The translations under genes and the position numbers were made by a program. The notes under the pieces were generated by a model. That model was not told the origin of the DNA, searched no databases, and saw nothing but the letters and a program-made list of their open reading frames with translations. From Acidovorax carolinensis (GTDB lineage: Bacteria > Pseudomonadota > Gammaproteobacteria > Burkholderiales > Burkholderiaceae_C), in contig NZ_CP021361.1 of NCBI RefSeq assembly GCF_002157145.1, positions 2,721,001 to 2,785,000 of the forward strand: a stretch of 64,000 bases of DNA. Reading direction: 5' to 3'. Positions 19,526-32,135 of the stretch are shown in pieces; within the stretch, counting starts at the first letter, position 1; every line of letters starts with the position of its first letter.

Positions 19526-20187
19526 TCACGCAGCATTTTTGAGACCCATGCCCACCAGAAAAGTTTCGGAGGACTTGTCACGCGATGCCTTGGGCTTGAG
19601 CGGCTTAACGGTTTTGAAGCTGCGTTTGAACAGTGCCACCAGCTCGCCATAGCCGCTGCCATGAAACAGCTTGACCACCAGCGCGCCCTCAGGCTTCAGG
19701 TGCTGGCAGGCGAAATCCACGGCAAGCTCCACCAGATGCGCAATGCGCGCCGTATCGGCAGACTCGATGCCGGACAGGTTCGGCGCCATGTCGGACACCA
19801 CCACATCCACCGCGCGTCCCTGCAATGCATCTTCCAGTTGCTGCAACACCTCGGGCTCCCGGAAGTCGCCGAGCAGGAAGGTCACCCCCTCGACCGGCTC
19901 CATGGGCAAAATATCCAGCGCAATAATGCAGCCATTGAGTTGCCCGGCCGCTGCCCCTGCAGGCGACAGGCGCCGGCGCACATACTGGCTCCATGCGCCG
20001 GGGTAGAACCCAGATCCACCACCGTATGGCCCGGCTTGATCAGTCCGAGCTGCTCGTCGATTTCCTTGAGCTTGTAGGCCGCGCGCGCCCGATAGCCCTC
20101 TTTCTGGGCCAGTTTGACGTAGGTGTCATTGACATGGTCGTTCAACCACGCCTTGTTGACCTTCTTGCTTTGGGTTTTAACTTTCAT
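19526..20187 (-). CDS. rlmE: 23S rRNA (uridine-2'-O-)-methyltransferase RlmE (one frameshift)
   Basis: Methylates U2552 of 23S rRNA using SAM. Repaired length is 220 aa: [20 protein letters not shown], then [16 protein letters not shown], the SAM motif [14 protein letters not shown], the catalytic [11 protein letters not shown] and [11 protein letters not shown]. One base is missing in the GGGG run at 20000-20003 (within codons for STPGAW); adding it restores the motif exactly. As it stands, translation would shift after DLGSTP. It is divergent from yhbY and upstream of ftsH, the usual arrangement. Confidence 0.93.
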
Positions 20188-20293
20188 ACAGCCCCATTGT
20201 CTCTCGACAACCGATTCCACCGATTTTGTCGAAGGTTCATTTTGCGCAGCGAAGTGAAGGAGCACCGCAACGGGCCGCAGACATAATACGGCC

Positions 20294-20770
20294 ATGCCCC
20301 AAATTCAACTGACTCCCGCAGAGCGCCGGGAACACCGCGCTAATGCCCACCACCTCGACCCCGTAGTCCTCGTAGGTGGAGATGGCCTGACCCCCGCGGT
20401 TCAAAAAGAAATTGACGCCGCCTTGAACGCCCACGGGCTAATCAAGGTGCGTATCTTCAACGACGACCGGACCGCACGCGAACTGATTTACCAGCAGCTC
20501 GCCGCTGACCTGAATGCCGCCCCCATCCAGCACATTGGCAAACTCCTGGTGCTCTGGCGCCCCCAGCCAGCCAAAGAACGCACCCCCGACGAAGACCGCA
20601 TGCCCGGCCCGCGCGATGTCAAGGTGCTGAAATACAGCAAGCGCGGCGGCCAGCGCCCCGAAATCAAGCAGCTGCGCGTGCTGGGCAACCAGCGCCTCAC
20701 GCCCGGCGGGCAGATCAAGCGGGCCAAGAAGCCCAAGCTCAAGTCGATCAAGAAGCGCCAGGCTGACTGA
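20294..20770 (+). CDS. yhbY: YhbY/CRS1 (CRM-domain) RNA-binding protein
   Basis: Ribosome-assembly-associated RNA-binding protein. Residues 1-95 form the CRM domain, opening with [20 protein letters not shown] and carrying the GxxG-type loop [18 protein letters not shown], then [13 protein letters not shown] basic tail (~95-158, rich in K/R, ending [11 protein letters not shown]) extends beyond the 97-aa E. coli YhbY and is common in betaproteobacterial versions. It is divergent from rlmE with about 106 bp between starts. Confidence 0.92.
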   Translation: MPQIQLTPAERREHRANAHHLDPVVLVGGDGLTPAVQKEIDAALNAHGLIKVRIFNDDRTARELIYQQLAADLNAAPIQHIGKLLVLWRPQPAKERTPDEDRMPGPRDVKVLKYSKRGGQRPEIKQLRVLGNQRLTPGGQIKRAKKPKLKSIKKRQAD

Positions 20771-20773
20771 TCC

Positions 20774-21544
20774 ATGAGCACAGCCTTGCCACAAACGGCG
20801 CACGGGCGCCATGTGATCTGCATGAAATGGGGTACCAAATATGGCCCCGAATACGTCAACCGGCTCTACGCCATGGTGCACCGCCACCTCAGCGGTCCGT
20901 TCCATTTCGTTTGCCTCACCGACGACGCCACGGGCATCCGCCCTGAAGTGCAGTGCCTGCCGATTCCACCACTCAACCTGCAATTGGCGCCGGGCCAGCG
21001 TGACGGCGCATGGCAAAAGCTCACTACCTTCGAGGCCGACCTGCACGGCCTGCGCGGCACCGCCCTCTTCCTCGATCTCGACGTTGTTGTCGTTGGCCCG
21101 ATTGACGCCTTCTTCGAGTGGCCGGGCGAATTTCTGATCATCCACGACTATCCGCGTTTTTGGCGTTTCGGCCAGCGAATCACAGGCAACTCTTCGGTAT
21201 ATCGCTTTGAGTTGGGCGCGCATGCCGATGTGCTCGCCTACTTTCGCGCACACATGGACGAGGTGCGGGCCGGCTATCGCAATGAACAGGCCTTTCTGTC
21301 AAGGTTTCTCCACGCGCAGGGCAAGCTCTCGTACTGGCCCGACGGATGGTGCCCCAGTTTCAAATACCACGGCATTCCTGCGTGGCCGACCAACTACTGG
21401 CGCGAACCCTATGTTCCAGAGGGCGCGCGCATCATGATTTTTCATGGTGAATGCAACCCTCCCGATGCGCTTGCGGGCCGGCGCAACAAGCGCTTTCGCT
21501 TCATCCAGCCGGCGCGCTGGGTGGCTCGCCACTGGCACGAGTAG
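20774..21544 (+). CDS. Putative nucleotide-diphospho-sugar transferase-like protein
   Basis: The 256-aa protein starts 3 bp after yhbY. It looks like a GT-A-fold sugar transferase: VICMKWGTKYGPEYVNRLYAM at the N-terminus resembles GT8-like entries, and TALFLDLDVVVVGPID (~92-107) provides a DxD metal/nucleotide-binding motif. Later, HDYPRFWRFGQ and the C-terminal IMIFHGECNPPDA are distinctive. No signal peptide or membrane helix is seen. Donor, acceptor and pathway are unknown; a Kdo hydroxylase next door hints at LPS modification, but that is speculation. Confidence 0.65.
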   Translation: MSTALPQTAHGRHVICMKWGTKYGPEYVNRLYAMVHRHLSGPFHFVCLTDDATGIRPEVQCLPIPPLNLQLAPGQRDGAWQKLTTFEADLHGLRGTALFLDLDVVVVGPIDAFFEWPGEFLIIHDYPRFWRFGQRITGNSSVYRFELGAHADVLAYFRAHMDEVRAGYRNEQAFLSRFLHAQGKLSYWPDGWCPSFKYHGIPAWPTNYWREPYVPEGARIMIFHGECNPPDALAGRRNKRFRFIQPARWVARHWHE

Positions 21545-21565
21545 GCTCGGTCCGGCGGCGAGCGC

Positions 21566-22483
21566 TTAGGGCGTATTCGGGCGCTTTGCCCCTTCTGCTC
21601 CATCCAAACCGTACAGGGGGCGGCCCACCAGCCGCGTGAGGATCGCCAGTGGGCTGGCAGATGGGTCGTAGGCATGGCCTGGCGGCAGATGCAAGGTCTG
21701 CTCGAGCATGTATTGGCCTGACATGACTGCGTGCGAGGCCTGATCCGAAAAGCACACCCACACCGATCCTGCGGGGAACGCCACAGTCTCCTGCGAGCTG
21801 TGCCGCTGGAAATCCATGTCGCTCTTCATGCCATCGTGCAGCTGCAGCATCAGGTGATCGTACTCACTGCGCAAAGACTTGGTCACACGCAGCTTTTCCA
21901 GCAGCGTGGCCTGCCATGGCACATAGGGCTTGGCCTTAGGCAGAAATTTGCGCGCCACCGTCTCGAAAGGTTCACCCACCCGCCATACACGGTCGGCACC
22001 ATCGGGGTTGATGTTGGCAAACACCCGCAAAATGCGCTCTCCATAGTTGGGGCGGGACGGGAAGGCATCGACATGCAGGCGCCGATCATCAGCGCGCCAG
22101 GACTGCGTGCGGGTCTCCACCTGCGTCGGCCGGTAGCTGGTAGGTGCCAGCCGCAGCGCGGAAACATAAAACGGCAGCAGAGCCGCTATCAGTGCCGACG
22201 CCTGCTCGCGAAAGCGGGCAATCATGGCCTCCAGTGCCGCCTGCGTGGCGGCATCGCCCACTGCACCTTTGAGACTGCCGTCGACGTTGAGGCTGATATT
22301 GCGCACACCAGGGTCGCGGATGTCGGGCCGCAGCAAGGCCCGCTCCTCGGGCTGCAACTGGAAACCGAGGTTCGGAAAGAACAATACCTTGCCAGCCTCC
22401 AGCGCTGCGCGCCAGGCATCATTGCCCTGGACGGTGTGCCATTCATCGTTGTCGATACGGACGATCTGGGATTCCATTGCCAT
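21566..22483 (-). CDS. kdoO: Kdo hydroxylase-family Fe(II)/2-oxoglutarate dioxygenase
   Basis: Hydroxylates C3 of Kdo in the LPS inner core, converting it to Ko, in Burkholderia and Yersinia homologues. The product is 305 aa. The iron facial triad is suggested by HVDAFPSRP (~137-145) and a distal His in SDQASHAVMSGQ (~250). The region LRVTKSLRSEYDHLMLQLHD is typical of this family, whose members bear little resemblance to other dioxygenases. Start: MAMESQIVRIDNDEW at 22483. Family assignment is from remembered sequence features. Confidence 0.78.
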   Translation of the reverse strand: MAMESQIVRIDNDEWHTVQGNDAWRAALEAGKVLFFPNLGFQLQPEERALLRPDIRDPGVRNISLNVDGSLKGAVGDAATQAALEAMIARFREQASALIAALLPFYVSALRLAPTSYRPTQVETRTQSWRADDRRLHVDAFPSRPNYGERILRVFANINPDGADRVWRVGEPFETVARKFLPKAKPYVPWQATLLEKLRVTKSLRSEYDHLMLQLHDGMKSDMDFQRHSSQETVAFPAGSVWVCFSDQASHAVMSGQYMLEQTLHLPPGHAYDPSASPLAILTRLVGRPLYGLDGAEGAKRPNTP

Positions 22484-22511
22484 TGACTCCTTGGCCCGCA
22501 GGCCCCATGGT

Positions 22512-22946
22512 TCAGTCGACGAACCGCCTGCCCGTCGTTATCCACAGCGTAATGCCTGCGCACAGCCATTGCACAAGGTACATGCCGCTGCCCACAGCGT
22601 GCCAGACGCGCAGATTTTCGCGCGCCACGATGCGTGGCGCCACGCCGAACTGGGCCAGCAATGCCAACAACAGCCCACCAACTAAAAAAACCATAGCTGC
22701 TTGCGCCCATGAATATTGGGCTACCTCACCTTTTGGCCTTGAAATCAGAAGCAGCAGCACACAACAAGTTACCGTCACCCAGGTCTGGGCTGCAAACAGC
22801 CGTGCCGCCATTCCCCCCGCCAGTGCAGGGGTTGGCAAATGGGCAAACAATAGCGGAACCACCAGCAGCCCGATCGTCGTGAGACTGCCCCACCAGAGGG
22901 CGGCCAAAAGCGTGGGAAGACGGGTGAGCATGGCGCTTTGGGTCAC
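22512..22946 (-). CDS. DUF4149-type membrane protein
   Basis: Small inner-membrane protein of 144 aa with four hydrophobic segments (about 10-32, 48-67, 80-100 and 115-137) and a short basic end (TGRRFVD). The pattern matches the DUF4149 family of unknown function, often found beside greA or carAB in betaproteobacteria. Its ATG overlaps the greA stop by 4 bp, so it is co-translated. The stretch [20 protein letters not shown] is encoded by a copy of the window's palindromic repeat, which here forms part of a loop and helix. MLTRLPT at 22931 is an alternative start. Confidence 0.8.
   Translation of the reverse strand: MTQSAMLTRLPTLLAALWWGSLTTIGLLVVPLLFAHLPTPALAGGMAARLFAAQTWVTVTCCVLLLLISRPKGEVAQYSWAQAAMVFLVGGLLLALLAQFGVAPRIVARENLRVWHAVGSGMYLVQWLCAGITLWITTGRRFVD
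22686..22745 (+). repeat. Palindromic repeat copy inside the DUF4149 gene
   Basis: Core ATAGCTGCTTGCGCCCA then a loop, GGGC and a tail with TTTTGGCC. It matches the shared pattern ATAGCTnnTnGCGC - loop - GC - CCAAAA-type end, with a diverged right arm. It is embedded in codons of the DUF4149 gene (opposite strand) without breaking the frame. Confidence 0.5.
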
Positions 22947-23419
22947 AGGTAGCTGACGGCCACCACTTCATAGCGGCGGATTCCGCCCGGCGCCTGCACT
23001 TCCGCCGTGTCGCCCTCTTCCTTGCCAATCAAAGCCCGGGCGATCGGACTGGATATGTTGATCAGGCCGTGTTTCAGATCGGCCTCGTCCTCGCCCACGA
23101 TCTGGTATTTCACCGTGTCGCCGGATTCTTCATCTTCCAGCTCGACCGTGGCCCCAAAGACCACTTTGCCACCGCCGTCCACGGCGCTGGGGTCGATGAC
23201 CTGCGCCACCGAGAGCTTGCCCTCGATCTCCTGAATGCGGCCCTCGATGAACCCCTGGCGGTCCTTGGCTGCGTCGTAGTCGGCGTTTTCGCTGAGGTCG
23301 CCCTGCGCACGCGCTTCGGCGATCGCCGTGATCACGGCGGGCCGCTCGACGGTCTTGAGGCGATGCAGCTCTGCCTTGAGCATTTCAGCGCCGCGCTTGG
23401 TAATGGGAATGGTGGCCAT
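22943..23419 (-). CDS. greA: Transcript cleavage factor GreA
   Basis: Rescues backtracked RNA polymerase by stimulating cleavage of the nascent RNA 3' end. At 158 aa it has the N-terminal coiled coil (residues ~1-75; [22 protein letters not shown]), including the tip acidic pair in [17 protein letters not shown] (D41 and E44 region), and the C-terminal FKBP-like domain ending [13 protein letters not shown]. It sits downstream of carB across a hairpin and is coupled to the DUF4149 gene. Confidence 0.97.
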   Translation of the reverse strand: MATIPITKRGAEMLKAELHRLKTVERPAVITAIAEARAQGDLSENADYDAAKDRQGFIEGRIQEIEGKLSVAQVIDPSAVDGGGKVVFGATVELEDEESGDTVKYQIVGEDEADLKHGLINISSPIARALIGKEEGDTAEVQAPGGIRRYEVVAVSYL

Positions 23420-23524
23420 TCTGTTGAGTCTCCATCAATCAAAACGGTGACGCCGCACAGCAGCCCCACCGGTCAGTCACCAGACATTGCCACGGAATTT
23501 CCATGCCACTGCCATTGGCGACCC

Positions 23525-23561
23525 TACAAAAGGAAACCGCCGCACGTTGCCGCGCGGCGGT
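23525..23561 (-). terminator. Probable terminator after carB
   Basis: An 8-bp stem ACCGCCGC / GCGGCGGT with a 10-base loop (23536-23561) is followed on the minus strand by TTTCCTTTTG. It lies 40 bp past the carB stop, before greA. The interrupted U-tract makes it a moderate candidate. Confidence 0.5.
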
Positions 23562-23599
23562 GTCTGGTCAGCGGCAGATTATGCCGCGTTTGCCGGTGC

Positions 23600-26865
<3,266 letters not shown>

Positions 26866-26866
<1 letters not shown>

Positions 26867-28041
26867 TATTTTTTCTCCTGGGCCGTGGCCATCAATGCCG
26901 TGAAGCGGTCAAACAGGTAGGCAATATCGTGCGGGCCGGGCGATGCTTCGGGGTGCCCCTGAAAGCAGAACGCCGGCTTGTCGGTGCGCACCAGGCCCTG
27001 CAGCGTGCCATCGAACAGGCTGATGTGCGTGGGACGCAGATTGGCGGGCAGCGATTCCATCTCCACCGCAAAGCCGTGGTTCTGGCTGGTGATGCTGACA
27101 CGGCCCGTGTCCAGGTCTTTCACCGGGTGGTTGGCGCCGTGGTGGCTGTTGTCCATCTTGAAGGTCTTGGCGCCGCTGGCCAGGGCCATGATCTGATGGC
27201 CCAGGCAGATGCCGAAAGTGGGAACGCCGCTGTCGATGATCTGCTGCACGGCCGTGATGGCGTAGTCGCAGGGCGCCGGATCGCCGGGGCCGTTGGACAA
27301 AAACACGCCATCGGGGTTCATGGCCAGCACTTCGGCGGCCGGCGTCTGCGCAGGCACCACCGTCAGCTTGCAACCGCGCTCTGCCAGCATGCGCAGGATG
27401 TTCAGCTTCACGCCGTAGTCGTAGGCCACCACATGAAAGCGTGGAGCGGTCTGGGTGCCGTAGCCCGAGCCCAGCTTCCACTCGGTCTGGTCCCAGGGGT
27501 AGGCGGCAGGTGTGGTCACCACCTTGGCCAGGTCCAGGCCCTTCATGCTGGGCGCGGCCTTGGCGGCGGCCAGTGCGGCGTCGATGTGCTCCTGCGTCAC
27601 GGCTTCACCGGCCGCCAGGCCGACGATGGCACCGTTTTGCGCGCCCTGGCTGCGCAGCAGGCGGGTGAGCTTGCGGGTGTCGATATTGGCAATGGCCACC
27701 GTCTTCTGGCGCACGAGGTACTGCGACAGCGTTTCGGTCGATCGGAAATTGCTGGCCAGCAGGGGCAGGTCCTTGATGATGAGGCCTGCGGCATGGACCT
27801 TGTCAGCTTCGATATCCTCGGTGTTGACGCCGTAGTTGCCGATGTGCGGATACGTGAGCGTCACGATCTGCTGGCAATAGCTGGGGTCGGTGAGGATTTC
27901 CTGGTAGCCGGTGATGGCGGTGTTGAACACCACTTCGCCGACGGTGGTGCCGGTGGCACCAATCGAATTGCCGATAAAGACCGTGCCGTCTGCGAGCGCC
28001 AGGATGGCGGAGGGGAATTTTCCCTGTAGAGACAAAAGCAC
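26866..28041 (-). CDS. carA: Carbamoyl-phosphate synthase small (glutaminase) subunit
   Basis: Hydrolyses glutamine and passes ammonia to CarB. At 391 aa the N-terminal domain ([21 protein letters not shown]) is followed by a class-I glutamine amidotransferase domain. Its nucleophile is the Cys in [13 protein letters not shown] near 278 and the His/Glu pair lies in [10 protein letters not shown] near 362. The 250 bp upstream is non-coding and should hold the carAB promoter; I saw no clear attenuator in it. Confidence 0.98.
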
Positions 28042-28295
28042 TGGATTCTCCGGATGGTTACGGTCGCCCGGTGCCTGCAGGCCGCTCGCGCAACGAATGC
28101 CGGCGGCTGCTCTCAGATGGGTTGTTGCTTTGGGTGCGATCGGGCGACGCTGTTGCGAGAAAAGCCCCTGATTATACCCGGCGGCACTTGGTCCCTAATG
28201 CCCTCATACCACTAGGCAGCATCTGCGCGGGAGTCTGCAGGACTCCGCCCAATGTGCCGCTCTTTCCAGCCTGCCCCGCCGGCAAAATTCAAGTT

Positions 28296-29069
28296 TCAGC
28301 GCATGGCGCCGCTGGCATGCAGGCAGATGGCAGCGGCGGCGGCCACGTTGAGCGACTCCTCACCGCCCGGCTGCGCAATGCGGATGCGTTGGGCGGCCTG
28401 CGCCTCCAGCGCGGGCGACACGCCCTGCCCCTCATGGCCCAGAACCCACGCGCATGGCCAAGGCAAGGCGGCGCGGTGCAAAAAACTACCGGTGTGCGAA
28501 CTGGTGACCAGCAGCGGCACATCCAGCCCCTGCAAATCATCGAGCGCAAGCCCTTCCACCAGGTCCAGCGCAAAATGCGCGCCCATGCCCGCGCGCAGCA
28601 CCTTGGGCGCCCACAGCGCCGCACTGCCCTTGAGCGCCGCTATCTGCCGAAAGCCAAACGCCGATGCGCTGCGCAGGATGGAGCCCACGTTGCCCGCATC
28701 CTGCACGCGGTCCAGTACCACCGTGGCCACGCCTGCCCGCAGGCCCCTCGGCACGGCGGCATCCACCACAAACCCCATGGCCGCTGGCGACTCCAGGCCA
28801 CTGATGTCGGCAAACAAGGCATCGGCAATCACTATTACTTTAATAGCTACTTGCGCATATCGAGCGGGCGCTTGAGGCCAAAACGACTCTGAAAACACGG
28901 CAATGGCAGGGTGCACGCCACGCTGCAGCGCGGCGCTGCACAGGTGGTCGCCCTCCAGCCAGACACGGCCCTGCTTGCGGTAGGCCGTGCTGTCCTGCGC
29001 CAGCCTGCGCAGGTCTTTGACAAAGGCGTTGTCACGCGAGTGGATGACGGTCAGGGGAGCGGAGGTCAT
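28296..29069 (-). CDS. TrmH/SpoU-family RNA 2'-O-methyltransferase
   Basis: SAM-dependent ribose methyltransferase with a trefoil knot, 257 aa. An N-terminal substrate-binding domain (VIHSRDNAFVKDLRRL; L7Ae-like) precedes the SPOUT core: motif 1 LDRVQDAGNVGSILRSA (~132-148), motif 2 VLGHEGQGVS (~213-222) and motif 3 IAQPGGEESLNVAAAAA (~234-250). Closest in layout to RlmB/TsnR-like rRNA enzymes; the target nucleotide is unknown. Residues around SFWPQAPARYAQVAIKVIV are encoded by a palindromic repeat copy in the linker between domains. It follows rnhB by about 46 bp. Confidence 0.88.
   Translation of the reverse strand: MTSAPLTVIHSRDNAFVKDLRRLAQDSTAYRKQGRVWLEGDHLCSAALQRGVHPAIAVFSESFWPQAPARYAQVAIKVIVIADALFADISGLESPAAMGFVVDAAVPRGLRAGVATVVLDRVQDAGNVGSILRSASAFGFRQIAALKGSAALWAPKVLRAGMGAHFALDLVEGLALDDLQGLDVPLLVTSSHTGSFLHRAALPWPCAWVLGHEGQGVSPALEAQAAQRIRIAQPGGEESLNVAAAAAICLHASGAMR
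28832..28884 (+). repeat. Palindromic repeat copy inside the TrmH-family gene
   Basis: TTTAATAGCTACTTGCGC - loop - GCGCTTGAGGCCAAAA closely follows the shared pattern, including the 5' TTTAATAGCT and 3' GAGGCCAAAA ends. It lies in the linker-coding part of the methyltransferase gene (opposite strand) and is in frame there. Confidence 0.7.
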
Positions 29070-29115
29070 GCGGTGTACCGGGCGGGCAATGAAAAGGCAA
29101 GCGGCGCGAGGTTAC

Positions 29116-29733
29116 TCAGACCAGCACCTTGGCCACGGGCGCAAAGCTGCGCCGATGGTGAATGCAGGCACCGTGCTCACGCAGGGCCGCCATGTGCACG
29201 GCCGTGCCGTAGCCCTTGTGGCCGGCAAAACCGTATTGCGGGTACTGCTCATCGACCTGCACGCACCAGCGGTCACGGTGGACCTTGGCCAGGATGGACG
29301 CGGCCGAGATGGCGGGCACCAGCGCGTCGCCTTTGACGATGGCCTCGGCGGGCATGTCCAACGTGGGCAGCCGGTTCCCATCCACCAACACCATCCTGGG
29401 CTTGAGCCGCAGGCCCAGCACGGCGCGGCGCATGGCCAGCAACGCGGCCTGCAGGATGTTCAGGCGGTCGATCTCCTCGACGCTGGCTTCGGCAATGCTG
29501 CAGCACAGCGCCTTGGCGCGGATTTCGTCAAACAGGGCCTCGCGCCGCGCGGCCGTGAGCTTTTTGGAGTCGGCCAGACCGGCAATGGGATGCAGGTCAT
29601 CGAGGATGACCGCAGCGGCCACCACAGGCCCGGCCAGCGGGCCCCGGCCGGCCTCGTCCACCCCGGCCACCAGGCCAGGGGGGTGCCAAGGCAGGCTGGC
29701 CTGTTCAGGCGGCAAGGATTTTCTGGATCGCAT
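29116..29733 (-). CDS. rnhB: Ribonuclease HII
   Basis: Removes ribonucleotides from DNA-RNA junctions. About 205 aa from [16 protein letters not shown] at 29733. Catalytic acids sit in [15 protein letters not shown] (D and E of the DEAGRG motif, ~24-29), later VDGNRLP and [15 protein letters not shown]. The chosen start overlaps the lpxB end by 29 bp; a longer in-frame ATG at 29835 would overlap by 131 bp and adds low-quality sequence. Last of the lpx cluster, as in many proteobacteria. Confidence 0.93.
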   Translation of the reverse strand: MRSRKSLPPEQASLPWHPPGLVAGVDEAGRGPLAGPVVAAAVILDDLHPIAGLADSKKLTAARREALFDEIRAKALCCSIAEASVEEIDRLNILQAALLAMRRAVLGLRLKPRMVLVDGNRLPTLDMPAEAIVKGDALVPAISAASILAKVHRDRWCVQVDEQYPQYGFAGHKGYGTAVHMAALREHGACIHHRRSFAPVAKVLV

Positions 29734-30865
29734 CGGCAGCCAGTCGGGGCGTGTCGCGCTGCAGGCTTTCGTGCAGCGCGGTGAAGCGCTGTTCGAGCGC
29801 GGTGATTTTTTCACGCTGGTGCGCGCGGGCATCAAGCCACTGCAGCGTGGCCGCGCAGAGCGCCTGCGGCGTCGCGGCGTCCTGGATCAGTTCGGGCACG
29901 ACAAAGTCGCGGCACAGGATGTTGGGCAGGCCCACCCAGGGCTGCAGCTGCTTGCGCCGCATGAGCCACCAGCTCACGGGATGCATGCGGTAGCCAATCA
30001 CCATGGGGCGCTTGAACAGCGCGGCCTCGAGCGTGGCGGTGCCGCTAGCGATCAGCGTCACATCGCAGGCGGCGAGCACGGCATGGGACTGGCCGGTGAC
30101 GATCTGCAGGGCACCACCCACGCCGCTGGCATGGGCCAGCTGCTCGATGCGCTCGCGCAGGGCGGGCACGGCTGGTACTATGAATTTAATAGCTGGTCGC
30201 GCTTTAAGGATAAGCGCTGCAGCCTGAAAGAACGGCAAAGCAATGTATTCCACCTCGGCGGACCGGCTGCCCGGCAGGATGGCCAGCACTTCGTCGGCGT
30301 CGTGCAAGCCCAGCTGCGCCCTGGCGGCATAGCGGTCGGGCACCATGGGAATGACATTCGCCAGCGGGTGCCCCACATACGTTGCGGCAATGCCGTGCTG
30401 CGCCAGCAATGCGGGTTCGAACGGAAAGATGCACAGCACATGGTCTGCACTGCGGCGGATTTTTTCAACCCGATCAGCACGCCAGGCCCAGATCGACGGG
30501 CACACAAAATGCACGGTCTTGATGCCGGCAGCGCGCAGATCGGCTTCGAGGCCCAGGTTGAAATCGGGCGCATCCACGCCAATGAACACATCGGGCCGGT
30601 CTTGCAGCAAGCGCGCGCGCAACTGCTTGCGAATGCCCAGGATGTCGCGCAGCCGGCGCAGCACCTCCATGCTGTAGCCATGCACCGCCAGCCGCTCGCT
30701 GGGCCACCAGGCCGTGAAGCCCCGGCGCGCCATCTGCGGCCCGCCGATGCCCTGCGCCTGCAACCCGGGCCACTGTGCCTGCAGGCCGTCTAGCAGCAGC
30801 CCCGCCAGCAGATCGCCCGATGTTTCGCCCGCCACCATGGCAACGCGAGGGGGTGGGTTCATCAC
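29705..30865 (-). CDS. lpxB: Lipid-A-disaccharide synthase
   Basis: GT19 enzyme joining UDP-2,3-diacylglucosamine and lipid X in lipid A synthesis, at the inner membrane. The product is 386 aa: [16 protein letters not shown] near the start, [16 protein letters not shown] (~98), [13 protein letters not shown] (~125), [16 protein letters not shown] (~200) and [22 protein letters not shown] (~280). The stretch [15 protein letters not shown] is encoded by a palindromic repeat, yet by remembered comparison with E. coli LpxB no residues are gained or lost there. It starts 7 bp after lpxA. Confidence 0.96.
   Translation of the reverse strand: MMNPPPRVAMVAGETSGDLLAGLLLDGLQAQWPGLQAQGIGGPQMARRGFTAWWPSERLAVHGYSMEVLRRLRDILGIRKQLRARLLQDRPDVFIGVDAPDFNLGLEADLRAAGIKTVHFVCPSIWAWRADRVEKIRRSADHVLCIFPFEPALLAQHGIAATYVGHPLANVIPMVPDRYAARAQLGLHDADEVLAILPGSRSAEVEYIALPFFQAAALILKARPAIKFIVPAVPALRERIEQLAHASGVGGALQIVTGQSHAVLAACDVTLIASGTATLEAALFKRPMVIGYRMHPVSWWLMRRKQLQPWVGLPNILCRDFVVPELIQDAATPQALCAATLQWLDARAHQREKITALEQRFTALHESLQRDTPRLAADAIQKILAA
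30181..30230 (+). repeat. Palindromic repeat copy inside lpxB
   Basis: TTTAATAGCTGGTCGCGCTTTA then AAGCGCTGCAGCCTGAAAG keeps the left end TTTAATAGCT, both GCGCTT / AAGCGC arms and the loop of the shared repeat. It forms in-frame codons of lpxB on the opposite strand. Confidence 0.7.
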
Positions 30866-30872
30866 CAGCCCC

Positions 30873-31661
30873 TCAGCGCGCGATGCCGCGCGTGGCGTCG
30901 GTCAGGAACTGCTCCATCATAGCCACGTCGCCACCGGCATCGGGCACGGACTGCGCCAGGTCGGCGATGGCCGCACGCGCAGCCTCCAGCGTGAGACCCT
31001 GGCGATAGAGCAGCTTGTGCATCTGCTTGACGGCGCCCACGCGCTCGGGCGAAAAGCCGCGGCGACGCAGTCCCACCACGTTGTAGCCGCGCACGGCCAG
31101 CGGGTTGCCGTCCACCAGCATGAAGGGGGGCACGTCTTGCGCCACGGCACTGGCAAAGCCCACCATGGCGTGCGCCCCGATCTTCACGAACTGGTGGATG
31201 CCGGTGAGCCCGCCCACCGTCACCCAGTCGCCCAGGTGCACATGACCGGCCAGCGTGGTGTTGTTGGCCAGCGTGGTGTGGTTGCCCACATGGCAATCGT
31301 GGGCGATGTGGGTGTAGGCCATGATCCAGTTGTCATCACCCACCGTGGTGATGCCGCCGGCCTGGGGCACCCCGAGGTTCAGGGTGCAGAACTCGCGGAT
31401 GGTATTGCGGTCGCCGATCACCAGCTCGGTGGGCTCGCCCGCATACTTTTTGTCCTGGGGGATCGCGCCGATGGAGTTGAACTGGAAGATATGGTTGTCA
31501 CGGCCCAGCGTGGTGCGCCCGTCGATCACGCAGTGCGCACCCACCGTGGTGCCCGCCCCGATGACCACATGGGAACCGATCACGCTGTAAGGCCCGATGC
31601 TGGCCGTTGCGTCGATTTGAGCGCGCGGATCGACGATGGCTGTGGGATGGATGTTGCTCAC
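30873..31661 (-). CDS. lpxA: UDP-N-acetylglucosamine O-acyltransferase
   Basis: First enzyme of lipid A synthesis; transfers 3-hydroxyacyl from ACP to UDP-GlcNAc. A left-handed beta-helix is evident from hexapeptide repeats ([20 protein letters not shown] and onward) over residues ~15-190, followed by a helical C-terminus. The catalytic His is in [13 protein letters not shown] (~125). I use GTG at 31661 ([12 protein letters not shown]), which gives 262 aa, the E. coli length, and clears fabZ by 17 bp; ATG 31703 would overlap fabZ by 25 bp. Confidence 0.95.
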   Translation of the reverse strand: MSNIHPTAIVDPRAQIDATASIGPYSVIGSHVVIGAGTTVGAHCVIDGRTTLGRDNHIFQFNSIGAIPQDKKYAGEPTELVIGDRNTIREFCTLNLGVPQAGGITTVGDDNWIMAYTHIAHDCHVGNHTTLANNTTLAGHVHLGDWVTVGGLTGIHQFVKIGAHAMVGFASAVAQDVPPFMLVDGNPLAVRGYNVVGLRRRGFSPERVGAVKQMHKLLYRQGLTLEAARAAIADLAQSVPDAGGDVAMMEQFLTDATRGIAR

Positions 31662-31678
31662 GGTTTGCAAAGGCGCAC

Positions 31679-32119
31679 TCAACCAACGCTGCGCATCGTG
31701 CACATGAGTTCGGCCTCGCAGGCCACTTCCTCGCCCACACGCGCAACAGCCTTGAACTTCCAGATGCCGCCACGGACTCGGTCGATAGCGATGTCCAGGA
31801 TCAACTGGTCGCCCGGCTCCACCGGGCGCTTGAAGCGTGCACCGTCGATGCCGACAAAATAGTAGATATTGTTTGCATCGGGCACCTTGCCCATGGCGTC
31901 AAACGCCAGCAGACCCGCCGCCTGGGCCAGCGCTTCCAGGATCAGCACACCCGGCATGACGGGGTGACCGGGAAAGTGCCCCATGAAATAAGGCTCGTTG
32001 AACGTCACGTTCTTGATCGCCTTGATGCGGGTGTTGCTCTCAAGCTCGATCACCTTGTCCACCAACAGAAACGGGTAGCGGTGGGGCAGTTGCTTGAGAA
32101 TTGCGTGGATATCCATCAT
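31679..32119 (-). CDS. fabZ: 3-hydroxyacyl-ACP dehydratase FabZ
   Basis: Dehydrates 3-hydroxyacyl-ACP in fatty-acid elongation and competes with LpxA/LpxD for the same substrate. The hot-dog-fold protein has 146 aa from [17 protein letters not shown]. The catalytic His is in [13 protein letters not shown] (~50-62), followed by the helix [13 protein letters not shown] carrying the conserved Glu. ATG at 32119 or 32116 are both possible. It lies between lpxD (16 bp upstream) and lpxA. Confidence 0.96.
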   Translation of the reverse strand: MMDIHAILKQLPHRYPFLLVDKVIELESNTRIKAIKNVTFNEPYFMGHFPGHPVMPGVLILEALAQAAGLLAFDAMGKVPDANNIYYFVGIDGARFKRPVEPGDQLILDIAIDRVRGGIWKFKAVARVGEEVACEAELMCTMRSVG

Positions 32120-32135
32120 CGAGTTGTTCTTCCGT

